A stretch of DNA of 60,000 bases from assembly GCA_914767715.1 (NCBI GenBank), contig OU612074.1:1133501-1193500 (forward strand), written 5' to 3'. Numbering within the stretch: position 1 is the stretch's first letter; each line of letters starts with the position of its first letter. This stretch comes from Membranipora membranacea. Lineage: Eukaryota > Bryozoa > Gymnolaemata > Cheilostomatida > Membraniporidae. A program made the translations under genes and the position numbers. The notes beneath the pieces are model-generated. The model made no database searches. It was not told the DNA's origin and saw nothing but the letters and a program-made list of their open reading frames with translations. This document shows, one piece after another, positions 45,600 to 57,604 of this stretch.

Positions 45600-46680
45600 C
45601 ATGGTTTCAGAAGATACAGAAGCTATGAGAGCCAGCTGACAGAACTGATTTGCGACATTTCACAACAGTATAGCTTTTGACCAAGTTGACCACAATAACT
45701 TCTTCAGAAACTCGCTTATATCGGAGTTACCCCTAAAGCTACTTTCTAGGTACAGAGTCTACTAGAAGGTCAATCCCAAGTAGTTACAGTAAAAGTTGAT
45801 GGCCATAGTTATAGCCCACGCCAAGTTCATCCCAGGGTTCAGTAATTGGCCCAATCCTGTTCCTGGTCTACATAAACGGCCTAGCTGACTCAGTCATATC
45901 CAAAACCTGCATGTTCGCAGACAATACTGTTAACTGTTCGACACCGTCATCTGTTCGACCGGTGAAAACTTTTTGCAGCTCTAAAAAAATCTAGATGCCC
46001 TCCAAGTATGGGAGAGTAGTTGGAAGATGGAGTTCAATCCTCTCAAATGCAAACATGTTAAATTTACCCAAAAAAGAACTAAAGGAGCCAACAACAACCA
46101 CATACATAATGAAACAGACGTCCCTAAGACAAAGGGTGTAAAATACCTAGGATTAAGGCTGGAGAGCTTTCTTAGATGGAACGAAAACTTCAACTGTATA
46201 TTACCAACAAAGCAGCCAGCATAAGGTGAGGGTTCATAAGAAGAGCACACAATACCATACTTTCTAAAACATCTCAGAGCAAAAGCTTACACCATACTCG
46301 TCAGGCCCATTCTAGAATACACATCATCAGTATGGGGTGGTAGCCTGACGCAAGCACAATCAACAAAGCTCGAAGCTGTGTAACGCAAGGCCGCGCGCAT
46401 GTGTTTACAATGTTCCGCGGTCAGACCACACAACTAGCACCTTGCAGCTGATAGAACAACTAAAATGGAAAAACTTAAGTACCAGAACGGCGAACAATTG
46501 TACTCTTCCGAGCCATCCACTTTGGTAAAGTAGAGACTGACATGGGAGATTACAACAACTTCACCCACATCCTGGCAGTTCTAGAAGGCACAACTAACAG
46601 TACCTAATACCTCACTGCAGCACTGACCTCCACAAAAAGAGATTCTTTGTCTCCCCCGCTAAATTGTGAAATAATCTTTG
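45597..46680 (+). pseudogene. Decayed LINE reverse transcriptase
   Basis: Frameshifted RT fragments can be read in order. QHGFRRYRSYESQLTELICD is near 45597. A palm remnant follows near 45840-45930. WESSWKMEFNPLKCKHVKFT with VKYLGLRLESFLRWNENF is at about 46010-46190. YTILVRPILEYTSSVWGG, followed by KLEAV and KAAR, is at about 46286-46400. These are the palm, thumb and C-terminal signatures of CR1/Jockey-like elements. Many stops and frame changes make it inactive. It is more diverged than the copy at the window start. Confidence 0.8.
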
Positions 46681-46989
46681 TTATGACTCTTTGATACTTG
46701 TAGATCCTCCTGTGGCAGGTTAAGGATACAGCAAATGGTGAAAATCTGGTTATACGATCTGTGACACGGGCTGATTACCGATAGACGAGCCTGAAAAAAT
46801 GCTGGAAACTTCACGTGAAGAAACGATTACTCTACAAGTATCAAGTAAGTATGGTATGCGTAATTGAGTTCAGTGGTAACTTCAGGCCTATATATAGGCA
46901 TGTTGGCAAAGGGAAATGCTTTCTCTCTGATTCTGCTTATCAGCAATGAACTTAAGTTTAGTTAGTGTTAGTTCTCAGTAGTATCATAT

Positions 46990-48060
46990 TCACTTGTCTT
47001 GATGTTGACAAATTTTTGTTTTGGTGTTGCATCCGGATGTCTATTTGGCAGCCGCTAGATGTCTGCCTGGCATCGCCATCTGTTAGTTGCCAAATAGACA
47101 CCCGGTTACATAAAAGGCATCCAGGCACGTATTTGACAAAGGTGGATTGGTATGTAGCAGAGGAGGATGGATTGTAGTCACTCATCATCGGGGCGACAAC
47201 CCCATCTGAATAGGGATGTAACAGCAAATATTAATGCTCCAAGCCCATTTGGTTGGGTTTGTTACACTGAAAATTTCTGCTCCAAGCCCATACAAATGGG
47301 TTTGTTACAGAAAGTATTACTGCTACAAGCTGTTGTACTAAAAATGTTTTCTGTAAATGGCCATCCGCCACACATCTCTGGTCTATCCTCAGCCTATGCA
47401 GATGAGTTTGTTACTGCTCCAAGCCCATATGGATGAGTAGTTGGCAACCATCAGTTGCCATATGGCCATTCGGATGGGTTTGTCACAGTCACACTTCGAG
47501 ATTGATACAAGGTGAAATGGATGGCCAGTTAGCATTGCCGCATGGGTATTTGTCATAAGCGGATGGCCCTTTTATGGAGATATGTTGCTGATGGCCACTT
47601 ACCGGGCACATTTGGCTCATCTGGAAGAATGGTTACAGCAAATATTACTGCTCAAACAAAACCCACCCGGATGGAGTTAATTTAGCAAACATTACTATTC
47701 CAAGCCAGTCTGGATGGTTTGTTGCAGTTCAAATGCGAAAAATGTGGCCGGTCTACCACAAATCTTTACGTTAAAGGTCCATCCACTCATGACAAATATC
47801 CATTTCACATTATATCAATTTCAAAGTTCGGCAGTCACAAAACAATCCTGTTGCAAATTTTGCAACCGGATGGCTTCATGGCAGATGTCATTGTAAAACA
47901 GACCCATCCGGATGGCTATTTGGCAACCGTTGGACACCAAATAGGCGTCCTGATGGGTTTCTCTCACAGCAAACTCCACCGTAACAAAACCCATCTCTGT
48001 CTAAAGTGCATTTGCATCTGTTACAAGCCAATCCTGTCCCATGAATTTTATGTCCGGTAG
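46990..48060. repeat. Degenerate array rich in CCATNNGGATGG palindromes
   Basis: Irregular units carry a CCAAGCCCATNNGGATGGGT-like core, TTTGTTACAG and TTTGGCAACC blocks, spaced tens of bases apart over about 1 kb. Examples lie near 47240, 47280, 47405, 47465 and 47900. Frames through it (up to 113 codons) are repeat-derived and not supported as genes. Confidence 0.65.
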
Positions 48061-48199
48061 CGTTAAAAGCAACCGAAAGCCTATTTGTCCTTTGGGCAAC
48101 CGACGGCTGCCAAATAGTAGGTTCTCATCGCAGAATAGCTATCAGAGTCCGAGAGGAAGAATTTAGCATATTGTTTATACCTGGTTCTGGAAGTAGTTC

Positions 48200-48700
48200 A
48201 TTGTGTTATGCGATTTTATCTCTGTTCGAACTCCACTGTTTTTGATGGCTATTGCACATTTGCCTCTAAGCGATCAACTTGCACTTCCAGTATGCCCGTT
48301 CATGTCTCCGGCCAAGATAAGCTCCTCTGCAGCACTGCAACAAACTCTGTCCAAAATCTGTCTTTCGCCTCCTCGTCACAGTCTTGCTGTTCGCATAGGC
48401 CGAAACGATGTTATATGTCTTCCTTTTGGTCACCAAGTTCAAATTGATAATCCCCTCAGATTTCCTGGTTACATGACTCATCTCACACCATTCCTTGGTC
48501 TTATCCCGCCACTGTTGTACAGCTTGATGCCATCATCAATGTATCTTGCCTTTCCTCCGGGCCTTTCTCCTCCCATCTGGTCTCCTGTAGGCATATGTTA
48601 CGCCTCACCATCTTATCAGCTATCTCTCTACTCTTATCTGTGAGTGTAGCAATGTTTAGGGCCGCTAGCTTGATAATCGTCTACCTCGCACGCCTACTTT
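48200..48700 (-). pseudogene. RTE-like LINE apurinic-type endonuclease relic
   Basis: On the minus strand the order is: LAALNIATLTDKSREIADKM (about 48695-48600), CLQETRW (about 48573-48590), the frame with DDGIKLYNSGG, then KTYNIVSAYAN (about 48400-48440) and AEELILAGDMNGHTG (core GDMNGHTG at 48286-48309). These match the early part of the endonuclease fold (NxRTL, QETxW, SAYAP, GDxNxH) that nicks target DNA. At least two frameshifts break it. The motif style fits RTE-type elements. The remainder of the element was not found. Confidence 0.75.
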
Positions 48701-48931
48701 CCACAAGGTCCCCAACAAGGGAGATGCCTTGGCATAGTCTGGGTCTCTCTGGTTTTCTGACAGTCTGTGGCATAGTTTTTCCGGCCGGATGCTCTGCCTG
48801 TCGCTGAACCCATCTCTATCCAGGATTGAGACTGGCTGAGTCTTGCACAGGATTGTAATATCTAAAAAACAACCACCTCTATTGCAGAAATAACTGTTGG
48901 TCTTGTTCTTGACTTTTTTGCTAGTTTTCAA

Positions 48932-49825
48932 ATTTTATCCTGCCCCCTACCTGTTCCAGCTAAGAATTGGTCACTTGCCATAGCACACCAGGATATGTAG
49001 GTATATACATAAAGTACATAATTATTTTGCTTTATTTTTATCAGATCCTATGCGGAGAAAATTAGTTGTGCATTTGGCTGCGACTTGAGATGATTTCCAC
49101 CAATCTACATCAGGTTTGTTAAGTTATCATGAACGTGAAAAATACCACTTGCCTTTGCCCCATAAGTGAGCCCAGAAGGTACAATATGAGGATTGGAAAA
49201 AACAAAGCTGAAAGACATAATGCATATGGTAATTCGCAGTTGGGCAGTAAAAATATTGACATTGAATGTACATCATATCAACTACCCTTGCGGATAAATT
49301 ATTTTGGCTCAAAGTTTGAATCAAGGTATTTTGGTACCGAAAAACATAATATGTCCTGATTGGGAGGCCTGCATCAACCCATCACCCTATCCCTAATGAC
49401 AGGATACCAGTGCTAAGATGAGAAAGTGTCCATCTGTTCATCTTCACACTATTTCAGAGTGACCTACAATGCTGGTTGGTAAATAGAAGTGATATGTACG
49501 GGGATGTGAACTATCAGCTGAGGTGTTGAGCCGCTTGGAGGTAGGGTCCATCATGCCTACCGCGTATTGAGATATGGGTATGTACAAAGGTGTTACTTTC
49601 ATTTTCATTCCATAAGTACTGTAACCAAAAAATAGCTTCTCTCTGTGGAAGTGTTTATATTTCTATTTATAGCAATCAGCAAATTTTTTCCCCCTGAAAG
49701 AAAATATTTTTTTCAATCACAATACCTAAATTTGTTGTCAGTTGTTATCAGTTTTGATAGCACGAGGTCTTGGGTTCAATTTCCAAGATAATGGTCTGAT
49801 ATGAACCACCTCGTGGACCACTGCC
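48932..49825. other. Non-coding stretch with a B-box-like fragment
   Basis: TTGGGTTCAATTTCCAA at 49770-49786 includes a B-box-like GGTTCAATTTC in a small hairpin, likely a SINE fragment. Otherwise nothing was seen. Confidence 0.35.
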
Positions 49826-49989
49826 GAAAATTCAACTTAATTTTAACAATGATTAGGGCAGCTCGCCCTTATTTTGATAGCAAAACAATGGTTGACCTAC
49901 TGTGGCCCAGAAAGCCGAATAAAACTAAACTTATCTGCTGTGAATTTAATTTAAAAAGGCCTGAATTGAATTAAACATTTCATTGAATT

Positions 49990-50105
49990 TAATCAAACTT
50001 CTCTGCATCAAACTTTTCTGTTCTGCATCAAACTCTTCTGTTCTGCATCAAACTTTTCTACTCTGCATCAAACTTTTCTACTCTGAATCAAACTTTTCCG
50101 CTCCA
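49990..50105. repeat. Minisatellite in the left arm, about 20-bp unit
   Basis: About five units of TCTGCATCAAACTTTTCTG type with small changes. The inverse array is at 52095-52316. Confidence 0.85.
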
Positions 50106-50280
50106 TTGATATCAACCACCCTATATTATACATTGCTGTATGTAGGTCCTCAGTCTACCAATAGTTCATAGTCAATAGGCTTTCATTTCAATCCATCATC
50201 GATGATTTGCAATAGAACTGCATGGCATGTCTTTATCAAGGAGCATGGACAATACGTTTCTCCCAAACATTTCGAACAGC

Positions 50281-50632
50281 TACCCTATAGGAGTTTAGTT
50301 CTCGCGGCATTTAGGATTCGCTTTTCGGTTGTTGCCTAGGATGCGAAATTTAGTGTAACTTAAATTAAACTCACCCACCATAGTTTCATATACAATGTAG
50401 AATTATACAGGAATACACCTCACCTAAGCATGCAAGCTAGCGTGGTGTAGTGGTCTAAGTGTCTGCCTTGCAATCGGATGGAGATTTATGCCCTGGGTTC
50501 GTATCCCAACTAGAACATTTCTTTTAATTTTCACTAGTAAGCCTACTAGCGAAATTTAGTACTAGTTTGAAATTTAGTACCAGGTCCAGATAGCGAAATT
50601 ACACTCTAGCTAAATTAAACTCCTATAGGGTA
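50281..50632. mobile_element. Nested TA-flanked MITE carrying a tRNA-like insert
   Basis: The ends CCCTATAGGAGTTTA (50283-50297) and its inverse AAACTCCTATAGGG (50617-50630) are flanked by TA on both sides, as in Tc1/mariner-type insertion. Sub-terminal parts (GCGAAATTTAGT) are also inverted. It holds a tRNA-like segment and sits inside the 2.6-kb foldback element. Confidence 0.75.
50435..50514 (+). repeat. tRNA(Ala-UGC)-like SINE head or tRNA pseudogene
   Basis: An A-box-like GCGTGGTGTAGTGGTCTAAG, a seven-base loop CTTGCAA (anticodon TGC at 50469-50471), a long variable part and a T arm CTGGGTTCGTATCCCAA are present. The acceptor ends pair only partly (CTAG/CTAG). It lies in the centre of the TA-flanked MITE. 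Confidence 0.6.
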
Positions 50633-52094
50633 TATCAGAAATCTCTATTTAAACTGGTCTATACAGGGAGACCCTCTGTTTGCTTTTCTAGACAGATTAT
50701 TATTTCTTCATGTATGTTGGATTCCAAACCCGTCCAGCACATAAATGTGAAAAATGAATCATCATAGAAATTGTTGATTGCCTCAACAGACAGAAAGTCT
50801 CATTCTCTTCGGACCCATCCTTTCACAAATTTCGTTAGGCTGTACGCTGAAGCTAAGCTATTATCATGTATGAGTCTGAGTATGTATGAGTCAGATTGCT
50901 AACAAAAATGTATAACATTCTGCTGATGCAAAGCAATAAAACCTCATAGGAAACAAAGAGCTGGCATCTGACCAGATTCAATTCTATTTCATGACACCTG
51001 CTCTTACTAAAATAATTACCCTAGTAGAGGCTGGCCCTTGCAAAAACCTCCGCACCACTTGGAATACTATTATTACATCTGTATATATTACCTAGGTAAA
51101 AACTCCCAGTAAATTTCCATAATGTATTGGGATGGTTTCTTGAACTGCAATTTTAGCTTGTCCATATTATCAAAGTAGTATTATCTCCTGTGTGGTTATG
51201 CAGCAACCCACTGGTGTGAATTGTCATGTTTGTATCAGTATCAATTAAAAGTTTGACGAATTGTTTGAAATTGTGGTATTAGGTCAGACTTGTGCTAACA
51301 GAATGAATTAGGTTTTCGGGTGAGGATTGTGGCCAGCAAAACCATAAGTCCATTTATTTGTAGTGACCTCACTTAGATTGCTGCAGAGTTCATATTGTCA
51401 AGCTAGCAGAAAACAATGTCCATACATTAATTGCTTCATTTTTTTTAAATGTTATATTGGTTACTATAGAAATTTCATGGAAATCGATTATTGGTAATGA
51501 GTGGAAGAATAAATTTTATGACTTTACCATTAGTAAGATAGCAATAAAAATTCCCTTTTTGTATAGTATAAGAAAGATCTGAGGCCAGTCAGTCTAGGGC
51601 TGGTGATAAGCTGTTGCCCTTAGTATAGTAAAGGTCGCTATTAAAGTTTGTTCCCAAAAACTAGGCTTGTTCGCTGACTAACAAGAATGATAAGAGTAGT
51701 GGTTAGGCCCACAAATGAAATTGAGGTTTCATTGTGACTGTATAAGACAAAAGGTCCCACTGGTAAGGATTTTCCATTTGCTGCTAAAGCTATTTGGGAA
51801 TTCAACAAATATTTATAAATGTATTGATTTCTTATACCTGTGTATTATTGAAATTCCCTGCTTAAAAACTTTTAGTTTATAAAGCTGAGGATAACAGCCT
51901 GTATGGTACCAAATCTTAACTAATAGACCTGCATGTTGGTATAAAATATTTGTACTGGGAACGCCCAAAAGTAGCTGGTTCCCATCTTTCATCTTCCTTC
52001 TAACAAAATGTGCACCAAAATATTCTGTGAGGCAAATTTGTAGATTGAGGACCTGCATACAGTAATACATAGTATATAGGGTGGTTGATATCAG

Positions 52095-52316
52095 TGGAGC
52101 GGAAAAGTTTGATTCAGAGTAGAAAAGTTTGATGCAGCAGAACAAAAAGTTTGATGCAGAGTATAAAAGTTTGATGCAGAACAGAAACGTTTGATGCAGA
52201 ATAGAAAAGTTTAATTCAGAGTAGACAAGTTTGATTAAGAGGAGAAAAGTTTGATGCAGAACTTGAAAGTTTGATGCAGAAAAGTTAATGCAGAAAAGTT
52301 TGATTAAATTCACTGA
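52095..52316. repeat. Minisatellite in the right arm, about 20-bp unit
   Basis: About ten units of AAAAGTTTGATGCAGAATAG type, the inverse of the array at 49990-50105 and about twice as long. The inequality suggests unit gain or loss after the element formed. Confidence 0.85.
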
Positions 52317-52451
52317 AATGTTTAATTCAATTCAGGCCTTTTTTAAATTAAATTCACAGCAGATAAGTTTAATTTTATCCGGCTTTCTGGGCCACGGTAT
52401 TGACCTGTATTACCGTTGTTTTTACCAACATTTAATTTAAAAAGTTGAATT

Positions 52452-53810
52452 CTGGGGCCATGCCACGACACAGATCTCCATTCCATTTCAGTTTCAATTC
52501 TTCAAAAAAAGTATGTACATGTTATTCTGAACAAAAAACCCAGAGAAAATGTCACATCATTTTTAAAACATAAGGAATCATGCGAATTCAAATGCTATTT
52601 GAATTTTTTACTTTAAAACATGCTCAACTACTAAAAAAAGCCAACCGATCGGGATGAGAGGTCCTTGTTGTGCACTCGCTTGTCACTGTACAATAAGCAC
52701 CTAAAGGAGGTGGAGATCGGGTCTCAGACTTGTGTGCCCGCGCTCCTGGCTCCCTGTCTGGGTGGCAGTGAAGACTGCAGCTGGAAGGGGCACTTGTCCT
52801 GTACGTGTGTCTCGTATTTGACCTTCAAGCTTTACAATCGGGCTGTCTACGCTCTAGCGCAGGCTATAAGACTGTCCCTTTGCTTTTGACATTTATTATT
52901 TCTATTACAATTATCTACATTTTTTGATTTAATCTTTTTTTGCCTTTCTCTGAATCATACTCAATTGAACTTTATCTATATATGTTATCAATTTTATCTC
53001 TAGCAATAAACACACATGAAAGAAAAAATTGTCTAACAGTCTTCGAGTTAGGGTGTCAATTACCTTTCTGAAATGTGCAGTCTCACACCACTACCCTCCC
53101 TCATATAGGACAAGGGACAGAAATACCCATATGCTTATGACAAACCTATACACAAAATGACCTAATGACCTAATTTTACACTAGTACCCACTTGGTAGCT
53201 AAAACTACATGCATCTTTAGTGGCTAGTTATTGCATAGCACCTTTTACATGATAATCCCATAATAACCTAATACTAATAGTTATTTTTCTGGCTGCTCTG
53301 CGATGCCAATCAATGTTGCAGCTAGCTTTCTGGATATTGTAATCTTTATTTCTTTTTTAGAATGCCATAGAAAGACAGAGCATCTTAAAGAAACTCAGTA
53401 CCATTCACCAGCTACAAGCAAACAAATAACCACACCTACTGAAGCATCAGTGTTGTGATTTAAAAAAAAATTATGGGCGTTGTAGCCATTTATAATGATT
53501 TAAGAACGAGGATTTATATTTTGGTCCATTTCCATAATTTTTATATAATCCCCATAGGGGAAAATGGAACTCTATCCTCTGTGCTCCCATAGATCTCAGC
53601 CAAACCTCAAATGTATTTCCCGGTAATTATTTATTCCTCTCCCTGAGAATAAAGCTTAAAATTCATTTTATACGATTATTTTACTAATGGTGTATTTTGA
53701 TAAAGTATAACAGCTTCAATACAATGTAATGTGTGATGGATAACCAAAATTTTCTCTTTTTTAAACCAAGGACTAAGCAACTTCCTAATAATATGCAAGT
53801 TGCGATTGAT
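52452..53810. other. Stretch with one GC-richer open segment
   Basis: A 74-codon frame at 52665-52889 (contains LYNRAVYALAQAI) is GC-richer than its flanks and may be a transposon remnant. No motif is recognised. The rest is AT-rich and non-coding. Confidence 0.3.
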
Positions 53811-54560
53811 ATCAATATCCAGCGCGTTTGGTGCTGTTTTGCTCCAGGAATCTGGTAAAGATATCTGGCAACCATTGGAATATGCCTCGCGTAAGATGAC
53901 TGACACTTAGACGCGCTCTTCGATGGTGGAGAAGGAAACTCTTGTCATCATGTGGGCTGTTTGACTAGTATATTATAGGTCGAAAGTTTGAAGTTGAAAC
54001 GGACCATAAACCCTTGGTACAAATTCTAGGTTGTAAAGATCTGAGCGATCTACCACCGAGGGTGCAAAGGTTCAAAATGAAGATAATGAGGTATGGATAT
54101 AAAAACTTTGGTGTTAAGATGTTTGTTGCCGATAGTTTGAGCCGACCCAAAGAGGCTTAGAGTGCAGCCAGTGTGAAGCACTGTGCAGCTGTTGAGTACT
54201 ATATTGACAGTATTTGTGAGGACTTAGTCCCTGATATACATGAAATAGAGGCGTTTGAAGCCACCGTGACTGACGAAGTCGCAGTTAAATTCAAGCAGTA
54301 TTTGGTCGAGGGTTGGCGAAGAAACAAGCAGTCATAAATTGTCCGGGTACAAAGGTTGTCTCATGTTTAATGATAGACTTGGTGTACCTGCTAGTTTGCG
54401 TAGTGCCTATATATTGAGAGAGCATGCACATGCTGGACACCAGGGTACTGCTAAACCTGCAGAGCTGCTCGACAGGTAGTCTGTTGGCCGAGCTATCACC
54501 CTACGACAAATTTTTGTCAATTTTAGCTCTTGCTTTTGGCCTGAGTCCCGCAGCAATTGA
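53811..54560 (+). pseudogene. Ty3/gypsy LTR-retrotransposon pol relic (RNase H to integrase start)
   Basis: Broken frames show the order of gypsy pol. The RNase H part reads SSAFGAVLLQESGK and LEYASRKMTDT (about 53814-53910), then VEKETLVIMWAV, ETDHKPLVQI (about 53996-54025) and FVADSLSRPKEA ending at a TAG (about 54122-54160). About 250 bases later HAHAGHQGTAK (about 54420-54460) resembles the start of the integrase zinc-binding domain. No LTRs, protease or RT were found nearby. Multiple stops and frameshifts mean it is dead. Confidence 0.8.
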
Positions 54561-54991
54561 TCTTGTGAATATGCTGTGCAGCTAAAGCCAAGCTTCTTTC
54601 AAATTGTCTGCTCAACAACACGTAGCAGACAACTCCAATTTGTACTTCAAGGGACATTCTGATCCGTTAAAAGTGCTCAGATAGCTGTATATGCAAGTTT
54701 GTGGCATCAAATCATCAAATTCCTTATAAACATTATCAAACAAAAGTGAATAGTTGTAATGTAATGCCACAAACTCGCACTTGCAGCCATCTAAGGAGTA
54801 AGAACACATAAAAATGTATCATGTGAAATTGCTTTTATAAACATAGTTTTGGCAATCAGACATTACATGTATTTCGTCTGCCGCATTATGGGCATTGATT
54901 TTTGCTTAGTGAAATATTATAGGAGAACTGCAGATCTTTCAATTCCAACACATCTCACCATGTCGTAAAATACAACCTCATTAAATGACAA

Positions 54992-55219
54992 TTGATATCT
55001 GAAACCTGGGAACTTGAATTGTTTTTCATATTATGTATGTTAATGATGGCCTTCTCCAATGGATTTGCCCCGGTTTTGGAGCACCTCTACAACATCAGAA
55101 AATATACTACATCAGGGTATTCTGTTATATTCGCTGCAAGGTGCGTAGCGTTATGTGGTCTAGAAAAATTGAGAGAAATTGAATTGAATTATATGCACTC
55201 CACTGTGCAATCAAAATGA
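54992..55219 (+). CDS. Possible small secreted-protein ORF
   Basis: A 75-codon frame starts MISETWELELFFILCMLMMA, with a hydrophobic segment that could be a signal peptide, then AARCVALCGLEKL. It may be a first exon of a Cys-containing secreted protein, or chance. No donor site was convincingly placed. Confidence 0.22.
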   Translation: MISETWELELFFILCMLMMAFSNGFAPVLEHLYNIRKYTTSGYSVIFAARCVALCGLEKLREIELNYMHSTVQSK

Positions 55220-55548
55220 TTTTGACGCCAGCATCATTTGCGACGCAGCAAACAGCAGAGTTGTCAAGTTAAGTGGGTGATACTGTTTACCTGAAATGAC
55301 CCTTGCAAAAAATCTTCATGTATTAAAATGAGCAACCAGATACACTACTCCGGCTTGGGCTTCTAGAAGACCTGTTCATGGTTTCGTTCGATCCAATGAG
55401 TAGATTTGATTCTTGCAATTTTAGCGTTGTTCTAGTATCGCGTTTGATTTTTATTAGTTTCTTTGATCTTGAAATCTACAAATACACTCACACCAGTACC
55501 TTGTGATTCAAATTGATATGATAAGTTATACCATGGCTCTATAATCAA

Positions 55549-55902
55549 ATGACCATTGGTAATAATGATACATCTTCAACTTGGCAACTTTTTCAGCTAG
55601 TGTTGCTGAATCTATTGATTGCAGAGATCATCATAAATAGAGTTTCTGCTTCCAAAAATGATCTAGTTTTCAACGTACACGCCTCCATATATTTAAAATT
55701 AAACAATAAAATGAAACAGATCAGAGCAAAAATCGGCAGCAGCAATGTTTCCTTCATGTCAAGCAAGTTCATATTCAAACAAGAAAAGAAATGTAGGATC
55801 GCTCATATCAGGTCCCTTGACCAGAAAGCTCACCATCAAGGTTGCGCTGTCAGCTGTCTCTTTCAAGCAGATTGTCTTAGTTTAATTGTGTCCTGTCAAT
55901 AA
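55549..55902 (+). CDS. Possible first exon with signal peptide and PAN-like Cys motif
   Basis: The 117-codon frame begins MTIGNNDTSSTWQLFQ and continues through a hydrophobic run (LVLLNLLIAEII), suitable as a signal or membrane segment. Near its end it reads HHQGCAVSCLFQADCLSLIV, the Cys spacing (CxxxC, then C six residues on) seen in PAN/apple modules such as the last domain of the gene at 17524-25102. A TAA ends the frame at 55902. Either the exon splices out before this or the ORF is truncated. No downstream exon was found. The call rests on one motif. Confidence 0.35.
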   Translation: MTIGNNDTSSTWQLFQLVLLNLLIAEIIINRVSASKNDLVFNVHASIYLKLNNKMKQIRAKIGSSNVSFMSSKFIFKQEKKCRIAHIRSLDQKAHHQGCAVSCLFQADCLSLIVSCQ

Positions 55903-57604
55903 TTACTGCAATTACATGCATACTTTTAGCATAGAACTCGCCTGTCGTAAATTCATGATCACTCTGTTTGGACAATTCCAACAGTAAACGGGGATGATGC
56001 TGTTATGATATAAAAAATACAGATCCGCAGGCCGCAGCATTAGTACTCATGAGTTTGGTCTTGTCAGCTTCTAGATTTTTCAGTTCACCCACTCAACATG
56101 TAACTACCCCCAATAGCTGTGACATCTGTAGGGGTAACAGTATATTGTTAACAGTGATAACATGGCAAATCTGAAAAAAGTCCGCATATTCATTACCATG
56201 TTGACTGATATAAACAAGGTGCCCCTCTTCAATATTTAATTTATATCTCAAAAACTTAATAAGCATAATTCCTACATCTCAACTTTTGGTAACCTCTCAC
56301 ATTCATTCATAAACATGATCTAGGAAAATCCAATTAGTTCATTGTTGTAGAGTTAAGTTTCATATAAATACTATGTGTATATATATCATGTATATATATA
56401 TATTATATATATATATATGTGGCATACAAATGTATAACAGAGGAACATGTATGGTCCTTGAATCATTCCGCTCCTAACTGATAAGGGGCCAAAACTCTGA
56501 ATTCAAGACATGGGAAAAAGGACCTCTTATTTAATGAAGGTAAAATAAAAACATCCTATGTAGATTGATTTTATCGATTAAATATGTGTTCACTGTTCAA
56601 TTATATTGGGTCAGTTTTTACCCAGTTCAGAATATGTTTGAACCGGTTACCTTATTTCCAAACAGTTTCATGACAATTTTTATGTACTTATGAATAGAAG
56701 CGAGACAATTTTTTGCAGGTGATTTCTAGAGAGGCTGAGCTACATTAGCGAGTGTGTCTATCTCTGAAACTTTTCTCTCAGAGACTATGATGACACAAAC
56801 TGTTGATTTAGTGTTTGAAAACTCATTGATTATGCTCTTATAATTGCAGTCACATTAAAAAACATCAAATGTTAGATGGAACTTTTCCTGTTTCACTGCT
56901 TAACAATATAATAATTATGTACCATCTTTTCGTCTGCAAAATGAGGCATTTTACCGCTTAAGTCACTAAAATTGACAAGCTATCAAAATAATTCTATAAG
57001 CTAGATTTTTCATTCAACTCAGTGATAAGTATCAATGAAAACGATTTATATTGATAATGTTCAATGTCTAGAAATCAAAAATTTTGACAAGTGTTTTTTA
57101 TAATGAATTTTTATTATTATAATTATCAGCTAGTTGTTTATCCATGGAGAGAGAGGAGAAACTGGTGTTTGATTAAAAAGCATTAAAATCGCTATCTGAT
57201 TATTTCGCCCGTAACATGTCAAATTGCAAGTCATATTGCTTTTTGCATGATGGAACCATATTCTGAATGGACAATTTGGAAATGAATTTGTCTAAATTGA
57301 AAGACTAAAGGAGCGAGGATTTTGAGCAACGTTTGTTTGTCAGGATTTTGCTAAAAAGGCTTCACCAAAGAGTCCTTTACTCGGCAGCAACAGCCGGCAT
57401 AACAATAACCAGCGTGAAATTATCAGATCTGTATTTCAACAGTAACTTTGCCGTTCGATATGCTGACCGACTTTTAGTTTCAACTGTGTCCCCAATTTTA
57501 TAAAAAATACCATATTAGAGAGTTTGATGGTGCAGGCAGTGTTGCGTACTAAATGAATTTTAAGTACTCAGTTCCATTAAACACTTATACAACTTCCTTA
57601 GGTG
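55903..57604. other. AT-rich intergenic stretch with TA microsatellite
   Basis: A (TA)n tract broken by ATCATG lies at 56375-56420. Nothing else was recognised. Confidence 0.5.

Larger units (their letters stand above)
49826..52451. mobile_element. 2.6-kb foldback element with minisatellite arms
   Basis: The left arm 49826-50160 and right arm about 52040-52451 are inverted copies. Paired landmarks are GTGGCCCAGAAAGCCG, TAAACTTATCTGCTGTGAAT, AGGCCTGAATTGAATTAAAC and TGATATCAACCACCCTATAT. Each arm includes a run of about 20-bp units (CTGCATCAAACTTTTCT type), five to six on the left and about ten on the right. The interior is mostly unremarkable but holds a nested MITE (50281-50632). No transposase was recognised. 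Confidence 0.82.

Noticed and set aside
48203-48643. 146-codon plus-strand open frame
   Set aside because: It is the antisense shadow of the RTE-like endonuclease relic read on the minus strand.
49990-50105. CRISPR-like repeat array
   Set aside because: The units are contiguous with no unique spacers, and the genome is eukaryotic.
51813-52313. 166-codon minus-strand frame rich in Phe/Ile/Lys
   Set aside because: It is the translation of the 20-bp minisatellite in the right arm of the foldback element.
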